A stretch of 64,000 nucleotides of DNA from DASPUH01 sp964518505 (GTDB taxonomy: Bacteria; Chloroflexota; Limnocylindria; Limnocylindrales; CSP1-4): NCBI GenBank assembly GCA_964518505.1, contig CAZFGT010000004.1, positions 1 to 64,000 on the forward strand. The letters are read 5' to 3'. A model generated the notes under the pieces. The model searched no databases, was not told the DNA's origin, and was given only the letters and a program-made list of their open reading frames with translations. Shown here piece by piece: positions 32,359 through 39,276 of the stretch (within the stretch, counting starts at the first letter, position 1; the number at the start of each line of letters is the position of its first letter). The position numbers were made by a program, and so were the translations under genes.

Positions 32359-32940
32359 ATGGCTGAGGTCCTGCTCTTCCATCACGCGCAGGGGCTGACC
32401 CCGGGCGTTCGCGCGTTCGCCGATGAGCTGCGGGCCGCTGGCCACACCGTCCACACGCCCGACCTCTTCGACGGCCGGACCTTCGGGTCGATCCCCGAGG
32501 GCATGGCCTACATCGAGGCGACCGGGTTCGACGGCCTGCGCGCGCGCGGCGTCCGCGCCGCCGACGACCTGCCGCCCGGGCTCGTCTATGGCGGGTTCTC
32601 GTTCGGCGAGATGATCGCCCAGCAGCTGGCCCAGACGCGGCCCGGCGCGCGCGGCGCGCTACTCTTCTACTCCTGCGTCCCCATCACCGGCGAGTGGGCC
32701 TTCGGCCCGTGGCCCGACGGCGTGCCGGTCCAGATCCACGGCATGGACGCCGACCCGTACTTCGTCGGCGAGGGCGATGTGGACGCCGCCCGCGAGATCG
32801 TGGCGAAAGTCCCGGACGCGGAGCTCTTCCTCTACCCCGGCGACCAGCACTACTTCGCCGACAGCTCCCTCCCCTCGTACGACGCCGAGGCCACGGCGCT
32901 GCTGACCAAGCGCGTGCTGGACTTCCTCGCCCGCGCCTGA
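32359..32940 (+). CDS. Dienelactone hydrolase-family protein
   Basis: A 193-residue alpha/beta hydrolase of the dienelactone hydrolase type. The nucleophile motif GGFSFGEMIAQQLA has Ser where classic dienelactone hydrolase has Cys; the acid and base are likely in HGMDADPYF and GDQHYFAD. GGAGG lies 6 bases before the ATG. Substrate unknown. It is near but not overlapping the preceding gene. Confidence 0.85.
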   Translation: MAEVLLFHHAQGLTPGVRAFADELRAAGHTVHTPDLFDGRTFGSIPEGMAYIEATGFDGLRARGVRAADDLPPGLVYGGFSFGEMIAQQLAQTRPGARGALLFYSCVPITGEWAFGPWPDGVPVQIHGMDADPYFVGEGDVDAAREIVAKVPDAELFLYPGDQHYFADSSLPSYDAEATALLTKRVLDFLARA

Positions 32941-32971
32941 CCGCCCTGTAACCGAACCGGGGCCTCCCGGG

Positions 32972-32977
32972 TAGCAT
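32972..32977 (+). promoter_or_regulatory. -10 element before the EamA gene
   Basis: TAGCAT ends 6 bases before the ATG at 32984; there is no ribosome-binding site. Confidence 0.35.
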
Positions 32978-32983
32978 CCGTTG

Positions 32984-33901
32984 ATGACACGCCGCGGCCT
33001 GATCCTCTTCGGCCTGATGTCGGTCATCTGGGGCATCCCGTACCTCTTCATCCGCATCGCCGTGGCCGAGATCCAGCCGTCGGTACTGGTCCTGGTGCGG
33101 ACGTCCATCGCGGCCGCCATCCTCCTGCCCATCGCCCTGACCCGCTTCGACCTGCGGCCCGTACTGGCGCGGTGGCGGTGGGTCGTGGCCTTCGCCCTGG
33201 TCGAGATCGCCATCCCGTGGGTCATGCTGGGGACCGCGGAGCAGCACCTGTCCAGCTCGCTCTCGGGCCTGTTGGTGGCCGGGGTGCCGCTCGTGGGGGC
33301 CGTCATCGCCATCGTCAGCGGCGGCGCGGACCGCTTCGGGCGGACGGCCGTGGTGGGCCTGCTGATCGGGCTGGCGGGCGTCCTGGCGATCGTCGGCGCT
33401 GACTTCCAGACGTCCGACTCGAGCGCCCTGCTGGAGATGGGCGTCGTCGTGGTGGGCTATGCGCTCGGGCCGGCGATCCTTGCCCGACGCCTCGCCGGGG
33501 TGCCGTCGGTCGGGATCATGGCCCTCTCGCTGGCCCTCAGCGCCTTGATCTACGTCCCCATCGCCGGCGCCCAGTGGCCCGCTGTGCCCCCGTCCGTGGA
33601 CGTCATCGCCGTGATCATCATCCTGGGTGTCGTCTGCACGGCTCTCGCCTTCATCCTGTTCGCCGCCCTGATCGCGGAGGTCGGCCCGGTGCGGGCGACG
33701 GTGATCACGTACGTCAACCCCGCCGTGGCGGCGGTCCTGGGCGTCTTCGTGCTCGGCGAGACCTTCAGCCCGGCCATGGCGGCCGGCTTCGCCCTGGTCA
33801 TCCTGGGCTCCACGCTCGCCACGCGGCCGGCGCGTGCCGCCGCCGTCCCCAACGTCCAACCAGCCCCGTCCGAGGTCACGCTCCGCCCGGCACCCGACTG
33901 A
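32984..33901 (+). CDS. EamA/DMT-family transporter
   Basis: A 305-residue membrane protein with ten hydrophobic segments in two EamA repeats (first LILFGLMSVIWGIPYLFIRI; second beginning MGVVVVGYALGPAILA). Members export metabolites or drugs; substrate unknown. The ATG at 32984 is preferred to the TTG just before it. Its 3' end overlaps the convergent DUF1810 gene by 26 bases. Confidence 0.9.
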   Translation: MTRRGLILFGLMSVIWGIPYLFIRIAVAEIQPSVLVLVRTSIAAAILLPIALTRFDLRPVLARWRWVVAFALVEIAIPWVMLGTAEQHLSSSLSGLLVAGVPLVGAVIAIVSGGADRFGRTAVVGLLIGLAGVLAIVGADFQTSDSSALLEMGVVVVGYALGPAILARRLAGVPSVGIMALSLALSALIYVPIAGAQWPAVPPSVDVIAVIIILGVVCTALAFILFAALIAEVGPVRATVITYVNPAVAAVLGVFVLGETFSPAMAAGFALVILGSTLATRPARAAAVPNVQPAPSEVTLRPAPD

Positions 33902-34331
33902 GGCGCTCGTCGGTCAGCGCGTCCGCCGCGCCGCCATAAAACCGATCGAGCACGCGTTGGAAGAGCGGTTCGTCCGGCGCGGCGCGATGGAACAGGGTCA
34001 TGCACGAGCGGAGCTTGAGCGCGTCGATGGGTCCCAGGATGTCGGCGGCGGTGAGACCGTTTGCGTCCAGGATGAGGGCCGTGCATTCTCGGAGGCGCGG
34101 CCCAAGGAGCGGGTGAGCCAGGTAGGCGCGGGCCTCGCTGAGCGAGGCGATGGCGTAGCGCTCGGACATCCAGCTGTGCCCCAGGCCGGCGATCTGGGGG
34201 AAGATGAACCAGATCCAGTGCCCGGACTTGTGCCCGCGGCGAAGCTCCTCCAGCACGCCGTCGTACGTCCGCCCCTGGGCCTCGACGAACCGCTCCAGGT
34301 CGAAGCCGCCGCCTGCATCGGGCGGGCTCAT
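33876..34331 (-). CDS. DUF1810 family protein
   Basis: A 151-residue protein of the DUF1810 family, easily recognised from FDLERFVEAQ, ELRRGHKSGHWIWFIFPQIA, MSERYAIASLSEARAYLAHP and FQRVLDRFYGGAADALTDE. The length matches the family. Function is not established. Its start overlaps the stop of the upstream GNAT gene by four bases, so the two are co-translated. Confidence 0.93.
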   Translation of the reverse strand: MSPPDAGGGFDLERFVEAQGRTYDGVLEELRRGHKSGHWIWFIFPQIAGLGHSWMSERYAIASLSEARAYLAHPLLGPRLRECTALILDANGLTAADILGPIDALKLRSCMTLFHRAAPDEPLFQRVLDRFYGGAADALTDERLSRVPGGA

Positions 34332-34807
34332 CCGAGCCGTCGCTCATAGCAGAGGCTCAGCGGGTCGACGAAGTACGGCCCGAAGGGCGGGATGCGCACG
34401 AAGCCAAGCCGCTCGTACAGGGCGATCCCCTCGCGCTGATAGATGCCGGTCTCGAGACGCAGCAGCGCGACCCCGTTCGCCCGGGCGTGCTCGGCCAGGT
34501 GCTCCAGGATCAGCCGGCCGAACCCCGAGCCGCGGTACCCAGGGCGGACGTACATCCGCTTGACCTCGCCGTAGGGATCGGCGGCGTCATCCACGAGCAG
34601 GATGCCGCCGCACCCGGCGGCGACACCGTCGGACCGCAGGACGAAGAAGTGCACCCCCTCCCCCACCAGGCGCTCGACGCTGAAACCATGCCGGCTGGCG
34701 GCCGGGTAGAGCTCCGCCAGGTGCGTCTCCAGCTCCGTGATCAGGCTGACGGCGTCGGGTGAGTCGGGGCGTTCGCGGGCGATCGTGGCGGGCATGGCGC
34801 CCGCCAT
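34328..34807 (-). CDS. GNAT-family N-acetyltransferase
   Basis: A 159-residue acetyltransferase with the acetyl-CoA-binding motif A KRMYVRPGYRGSGFGRLILE and motif B LYERLGFVRIPPFGPY. The ending recalls the PhnO/small-molecule GNATs; substrate unknown. M1 or M5 may be the start. It is divergent from the OsmC gene, 57 bases between them. Confidence 0.9.
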   Translation of the reverse strand: MAGAMPATIARERPDSPDAVSLITELETHLAELYPAASRHGFSVERLVGEGVHFFVLRSDGVAAGCGGILLVDDAADPYGEVKRMYVRPGYRGSGFGRLILEHLAEHARANGVALLRLETGIYQREGIALYERLGFVRIPPFGPYFVDPLSLCYERRLG

Positions 34808-34864
34808 TGTGCGGGCTGCCGCTGCGGGTCGTTACCATCTCGGGACCACGATGAGGAGCAGCCC

Positions 34865-35359
34865 ATGACCCTGCGCGAGATCCAGCGGCCGATCAAGGCA
34901 CGCTACGTCTCCGAGCCCGAGGCGGCCAAGATCACCCTGCGCGCCACCGGCCAGACCGCAGATGGGGCCCTGAGCTGCTCCGTGGATATCGGGCGGGCGC
35001 TCTATGCGGCCGGCGCCCATGCCGGTGTGGGGGGATCGGGCCTGGCAGCCTGCTCGGGCGACCTCCTGCTGGGGGCGCTGGCGGCCTGTGCGCAGCTCAC
35101 CTGCCAGATGGTCGCCGAGAACATGGAGCTGGACGTCAGGATCGGGGTGACCGTGGAGGGCGACCTGGATCTGCGCGGCACCCTGGGCACGCCGGACGTG
35201 CCGGTGGGCTTCGAGGCGATCCGTGTGCGCTTCGACCTGCAGCCCACGAGTCCCATCGAGTCGGACCGCCTGGAGCGCCTGCGTGACCGGACCGAGCGCT
35301 ACTGTGTCGTGCTCCAGACGCTACTCACGACCCCGCCGATCGCCACGGAGTGGACATGA
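34865..35359 (+). CDS. OsmC/Ohr-family protein
   Basis: A 164-residue OsmC-fold protein. The first redox cysteine lies in the helix LAACSGDLLLGALAACAQLT, the second in RTERYCVVLQTL. OsmC/Ohr proteins reduce organic peroxides using these two cysteines; here several cysteines sit in the first helix, so assignment is approximate. GAGGAG lies 9 bases before the ATG. Its stop overlaps the DUF1801 start (ATGA). Confidence 0.88.
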   Translation: MTLREIQRPIKARYVSEPEAAKITLRATGQTADGALSCSVDIGRALYAAGAHAGVGGSGLAACSGDLLLGALAACAQLTCQMVAENMELDVRIGVTVEGDLDLRGTLGTPDVPVGFEAIRVRFDLQPTSPIESDRLERLRDRTERYCVVLQTLLTTPPIATEWT

Positions 35360-35748
35360 CCGAGACGCCGACCGCGACCGCCCGCATCGATGCCATCCTG
35401 GCGGCCGCCCCGGCCGACCAGCGCGTGGCCCTGCAGAACCTCCGCGAGATGATCGCCGCGGCCGCCCCGGAGGCGAACGAGATCATCAGCTACGCCATGC
35501 CGGCCTTCCGCTATCACGGTCGTGCCCTGGTCTCGTACGCGCCGTTCAAGGCCCACTGCTCGCTCTTTCCCATGACCCAGGCGTTGATCCTGGCCAACCC
35601 GGACCGCGTGGCGGGCTTCGCCACGACCAAGGGGACGCTGCACTTCACGCCCGAGCATCCCCTCCCCCGCGAGCTGGTCGAGTGGATCGTCCGCGAGCGG
35701 ATGGCCCAGATCGACGCCCGCCCGGCCGCCAGGCGCCGCCCCCGCTGA
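35356..35748 (+). CDS. DUF1801 (YdhG/iron chaperone-like) protein
   Basis: A 130-residue protein of the DUF1801 family: ALQNLREMIAAAAPEANEII, SYAMPAFRYHGRALVSYAPF and HFTPEHPLPRELVEWIVRER are the hallmark segments. The B. subtilis relative Fra was proposed as an iron chaperone; function here is not shown. The ATG overlapping the OsmC stop is chosen over a GTG 6 bases earlier. Confidence 0.92.
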   Translation: MTETPTATARIDAILAAAPADQRVALQNLREMIAAAAPEANEIISYAMPAFRYHGRALVSYAPFKAHCSLFPMTQALILANPDRVAGFATTKGTLHFTPEHPLPRELVEWIVRERMAQIDARPAARRRPR

Positions 35749-35757
35749 CCTCCCAGG

Positions 35758-36438
35758 TCAGCCGGGGTCGAGGCTTTCCGGACCGATCGGGCGTCCCTCG
35801 CCGTCCACCAGGCGCCACCGCACGTCCAGGTCGGCGTCGCGGCCGAGGGCCACGCGCCTCGCCACCTCCAGCGGCGTCGCTTCCGGCCCGAGCGCGTGGA
35901 TCGCCCTGTTGACGGCGACCACGGCGACGGCCGGGACGTGGCCCACGATCTCTCGGCGGGCGAGGCCTTCCGGGTCGGGTACGCCGGCGCGGGTGAGTCG
36001 GCCGATGAGTTCGCGGGCACGCCGTTTCTGAGCCGGCTCGAGCCCCTGGAACCACCGTGGTTCGCGCGGCTTCTCGGGCACGGGCGTGGGAGCGCGCGCG
36101 GGCGCCGGCTTGGCGTTGCGCCTGGCCTTCGCCTGGCTTGGCGCCTCGGGTGGTGCGGGCGCCGGCTTCGTGGGCTTGGCGGGCGGCGGGGCGAGCCTCG
36201 ACCCCTGCGGCGAGACGGCCGGCCCAGCCTGGCGGGCGGCCGCGATGGCGTCCTTGGCAGCGTTCAGACTGCTGAAGGGCCCTCGCACGAGGGGCAGCCC
36301 GAGCTCGTCCGTCTGCTCCGCGTCCACCACGACCCACGTGCCGGATTGCGGTTCGATGGTGAAGCGCGCATCACGCGTCTCCCAGCGCCCGCCGCCGAGC
36401 CGCTTGAGTGAACCGTCGTCCGCGTTGGCCTTGGCCAT
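35758..36438 (-). CDS. Protein of unknown function with Pro/Ala-rich middle
   Basis: A 226-residue protein in three parts. Residues 1-70 form a compact domain (RWETRDARFTIEPQSGTWVV, VRGPFSSLNAAKDAIAAAR) resembling small barrel-like domains described in actinobacteria. Residues 75-125 are Pro/Ala/Lys-rich linker. The rest (PRWFQGLEPAQKRRARELIG onward) is helical and then ends in DLDVRWRLVDGEGRPIG. No family is recognised with confidence. Confidence 0.65.
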   Translation of the reverse strand: MAKANADDGSLKRLGGGRWETRDARFTIEPQSGTWVVVDAEQTDELGLPLVRGPFSSLNAAKDAIAAARQAGPAVSPQGSRLAPPPAKPTKPAPAPPEAPSQAKARRNAKPAPARAPTPVPEKPREPRWFQGLEPAQKRRARELIGRLTRAGVPDPEGLARREIVGHVPAVAVVAVNRAIHALGPEATPLEVARRVALGRDADLDVRWRLVDGEGRPIGPESLDPG

Positions 36439-36493
36439 CTCGTCACGATAGCCGAAGGCTCAGTCGCAGCCGCCGAGGTGGCACCCGGCGCGC

Positions 36494-37474
36494 TCAGGCG
36501 CGCGACGCGAACCGGTCCGTTGCCTCCAGCAGGCGCCGGTCCATCTCGGCGTCGCCCGTATGCCCGCCGGCGATGAAGTGGAGCTCGGCCGCCGGCCAGG
36601 CACGCGCGAGCTGCCACGCCACGTCCGGCGGACCCGACAGGTCCAGGCGACCGTGCAGGAGGACACTGGGGATCCCGGCCAGCCGAGACGCGTTGCCGAG
36701 CAGCTCCCCCTCCTCGAGCCACGCGGCGTGCGAGAAGTAATGGGTCACGAGTCGGGCGAAGGCGACCATGAAGCGCTCGTCCGCCCAGCGCGGATGCGGC
36801 GTGATGTAGCCGTCCTCGAGCGACAGCACCGCATCCTCCCAGGCGACCCAGTCGCGCGCCGCCTGGAGTCGGACGGCCGGATCGTCAGTGTGGTTGAGGA
36901 GCCGGTCGTAGGCCGTCACGAGGTCGCCGTCGCGGTCGCCCGGAGGGACGCCATCGCGGAAGTGCGCCCATTCCGCGGGGAAGAAGCGGCCGGTCTCGTG
37001 CGCGAACCAGTGCACGTCCGAGCGGCGGGTCATGGTGATCGACAGCAGGACCATCGCAGACACGCGATCGGGGTGGCGCTCGGCGTAGGCGAGGGCCAGG
37101 GTGACGCCCCACGATCCGCCCCACACGAGCCACCGGTCGATGCCCAGGTGCTCCCGCAGCCGCTCGATATCGGCGATCAGGTGGTGGGTGGTGTTGGTCG
37201 ACAGGTCGGTGGCCCGATCGCCGGCATGGGGCGTGCTACGGCCGCAGCCTCGCTGGTCGAACTGGACCAGCCGGTACCGCTGCGGGTCGAACCAGCGTCG
37301 TCGGCCGGGGGTGCTCCCGCTGCCCGGCCCGCCATGGAGGGCCAGGGCGGCCTTCCCGTCCGGGTTGCCGGAGACCTCCCAGTAGATCGACTGACCCTCG
37401 CCCACCTCGAGCATCCCGGTCTGGTAGGGCTCGATGCGCGGGTACGGCTGGGGCCCGCGACGCTCAGCCGCCAT
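36494..37474 (-). CDS. pip: Prolyl aminopeptidase (proline iminopeptidase)
   Basis: A 326-residue S33-family alpha/beta hydrolase that releases N-terminal proline. The family hallmarks are HGGPGSGSTPGRRRWFDPQR, QFDQRGCGRSTPH, nucleophile WGGSWGVTLALAYAE, acid in HGRLDLSGPP and base in AGGHTGDAEM. Length matches E. coli-type enzymes (about 315). Start at the ATG 37474; another ATG 6 bases upstream is possible. It overlaps the upstream HD gene by 11 bases. Confidence 0.93.
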   Translation of the reverse strand: MAAERRGPQPYPRIEPYQTGMLEVGEGQSIYWEVSGNPDGKAALALHGGPGSGSTPGRRRWFDPQRYRLVQFDQRGCGRSTPHAGDRATDLSTNTTHHLIADIERLREHLGIDRWLVWGGSWGVTLALAYAERHPDRVSAMVLLSITMTRRSDVHWFAHETGRFFPAEWAHFRDGVPPGDRDGDLVTAYDRLLNHTDDPAVRLQAARDWVAWEDAVLSLEDGYITPHPRWADERFMVAFARLVTHYFSHAAWLEEGELLGNASRLAGIPSVLLHGRLDLSGPPDVAWQLARAWPAAELHFIAGGHTGDAEMDRRLLEATDRFASRA

Positions 37475-38102
37475 GGGCATCCGTGCCGCTGACCCACGGG
37501 GAGCGCGCCATCCAGTCGGCAAGGCCGGTCTGGTGGAGTAGCCGGGCGCTCTGGCAGGTGGGACGGAGGGCCGCCTCGCGGGCGATGGCGGCCAGGAAGT
37601 GGCGGTCGAAGGCGCGACGCGGGAACTCGCGCATGACGCCGCGGCGCGTTGCCTCGACGAGTTCGAAGCCGTCGCCACGCACATCCAGCCCGGTCGCCCG
37701 GTCCAGCAGCACCGCCTCGACGCCGTCCGCCAGCGTCACCGACGGCTGCATGTGGAGGACGATCGCCGTGGCGACCCGATCGGCCGTCGCCGGTGCCATG
37801 CCTGCACGCTCCAGGAAGCGGCGGGCGATCTCGGCGCCTTCCACCTCGAAGCAGCGGCGGTTGTGCGGGACACGCGTCAGGCCGTTGTCGTGCATGAGCG
37901 AGGCGGTCCACAAGACCTGGGGATCGAAGGCCCGTCCCTCCCCTGCGGCGAGCGTGGCTCCCCAGCAGTAGGACCGCACCGAGTGGCTCAGCAGGTAGTC
38001 CGGCAACGCACGGTGCACCCACTGCCAGGTACGTCGTGCGACGGCGTCCTGCGGGACCGCGATGCTGGCGATCCGTTGCGGCAGAGGCGGGATGCGTCTC
38101 AC
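37464..38102 (-). CDS. HD-domain phosphohydrolase
   Basis: A 212-residue HD protein: first metal histidine in LLSHSVRSYCWGATLA, the HD pair in ASLMHDNGLT, and a later histidine in AIVLHMQPS. It resembles the cyanamide-hydratase-like HD subgroup, whose members act on small molecules rather than nucleotides; the substrate is unknown. It is co-directional and overlapping with pip. Confidence 0.82.
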   Translation of the reverse strand: MRRIPPLPQRIASIAVPQDAVARRTWQWVHRALPDYLLSHSVRSYCWGATLAAGEGRAFDPQVLWTASLMHDNGLTRVPHNRRCFEVEGAEIARRFLERAGMAPATADRVATAIVLHMQPSVTLADGVEAVLLDRATGLDVRGDGFELVEATRRGVMREFPRRAFDRHFLAAIAREAALRPTCQSARLLHQTGLADWMARSPWVSGTDAHGG

Positions 38103-38177
38103 CGCCCCATCCTACGGGCACGCCTCGTCGTTCGTCGTGGTGGGCTAGGCTTGGCTCAACCGCTGGAAAGGAACGCC

Positions 38178-38546
38178 ATGCTCCGCGACAGTCACGGCTT
38201 CTCCGGCTTCTCCACGAATGACATCCCCAAGGCCAAGGCTTTCTACGCCGACACGCTCGGTCTTCAGGTCACCGAGGCGAACGGCATGCTGACCCTGGAG
38301 TTCGCCGGAGGCGGCCGGGTCATCATCTACCCCAAGCCCGACCATCAGGCCGCCACCTTCACGGTGCTGAACTTGCCGGTCGCCGACATCGACGCTGCCG
38401 TCGACGGCCTGACGCGGGCCGGGATCACGTTCGAACGCTACGAGGGCGCGGGACAGGATGAGCGAGGGATCGCCCGTGCCTACCCGCCGCCGATCGCCTG
38501 GTTCAAGGACCCGGCCGGCAATATCCTGTCGGTGATCCAGCTCTAG
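38178..38546 (+). CDS. VOC-family (glyoxalase-like) protein
   Basis: A 122-residue vicinal-oxygen-chelate protein with the two beta-alpha-beta-beta-beta modules: GFSGFSTNDIPKAKAFYADT and LNLPVADIDAAVDGLTRAGI, ending WFKDPAGNILSVIQ. Members are dioxygenases, glyoxalases or resistance proteins. GGAAAGG lies before the ATG. Its TAG stop shares the palindrome CTAG with the stop of the convergent small gene. Confidence 0.88.
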   Translation: MLRDSHGFSGFSTNDIPKAKAFYADTLGLQVTEANGMLTLEFAGGGRVIIYPKPDHQAATFTVLNLPVADIDAAVDGLTRAGITFERYEGAGQDERGIARAYPPPIAWFKDPAGNILSVIQL

Positions 38547-38869
38547 GCCCTGACCGCGGCGGCGCCGAAGAGTTCCCCGAGCCTCGCCGCGACGTCGAGC
38601 ACCGCGGCAGCGGCCGTGGGCCCGAAGCCGCGGACGGGCAGCACGGGCACCGAGTCCGGCGGGATCGCCCACGCGCTCCACAGGCGGCTGTCCGGGTTGT
38701 AAGTCGGTCGCGTGGCCTGCCAGCCACGGCGCAGCGCGCGGTCGAAGGTGCTCCAGGGGCCGCCCGGGTCGGCCGCCGCCACCTGATGGTCGCGTCCAGG
38801 CGCGGGACGAGAGGCTGCCTTGGTGAGTCTCCACCCCGCCCTGCGGGAGGTGAGAGCGGTTACCGCCAT
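38543..38869 (-). CDS. Small protein of unknown function, 108 residues
   Basis: Starts at the ATG 38869 with AGGAG 8 bases upstream. The sequence has WSTFDRALRRGWQATRPTYN and ends with an Ala/Val/Gly-rich helical tail. No family recognised. It is supported by the ribosome-binding site and by the convergent end sharing CTAG with the VOC gene. Moderate confidence only, since the region is GC-rich and long frames occur by chance. Confidence 0.45.
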   Translation of the reverse strand: MAVTALTSRRAGWRLTKAASRPAPGRDHQVAAADPGGPWSTFDRALRRGWQATRPTYNPDSRLWSAWAIPPDSVPVLPVRGFGPTAAAAVLDVAARLGELFGAAAVRA

Positions 38870-39276
38870 CACGGGCTCCTGGTCTTCCTCGTCCCGCCGC
38901 GGCAACGTCGCATCGGGACTTGCGCAGGTTCCTTGGCGCGGCCGGGATGCCGGAGGGCCGCTCGGCACCTTCCGGCGGGTCTCTTGGCCCGCGCCCGCAC
39001 GCGGTCGGAGCACCAGCCGTTGACCGGCCGCACCGACGCTGGCGCGGCCGCCGCCCTCGTCGGCGGAGCGACCCGGCCAGCGGGACCTTCGACCCGCGGC
39101 AGGTGACCTTCGGCCCGTTCCGCGCCTGGGCCGGCACCTCCATCCTGTGCCTTCGAACGGACCGCCACTGAACGGACTGCATCCGACGGCGCGAGGACCT
39201 ACGGCGGGATGCCGGAGGGTCACGGAGTCGGAACTCTTGTCCCCCAGGCGGTCCGTTCCGATACCCCCCAGCCCAC
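38870..39276. other. Intergenic stretch with inverted repeat
   Basis: About 400 bases without a convincing gene. GAACGGACCGCC at 39155-39166 and its exact reverse complement at 39247-39258 could pair around an 80-base loop, inside which GCATCC/GGATGC can also pair. GGGATGCCGGAGGG occurs at 38944-38957 and again at 39206-39219. Possibly the 3' end of the carboxypeptidase transcript or a structured RNA; no known riboswitch was recognised. Confidence 0.4.
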
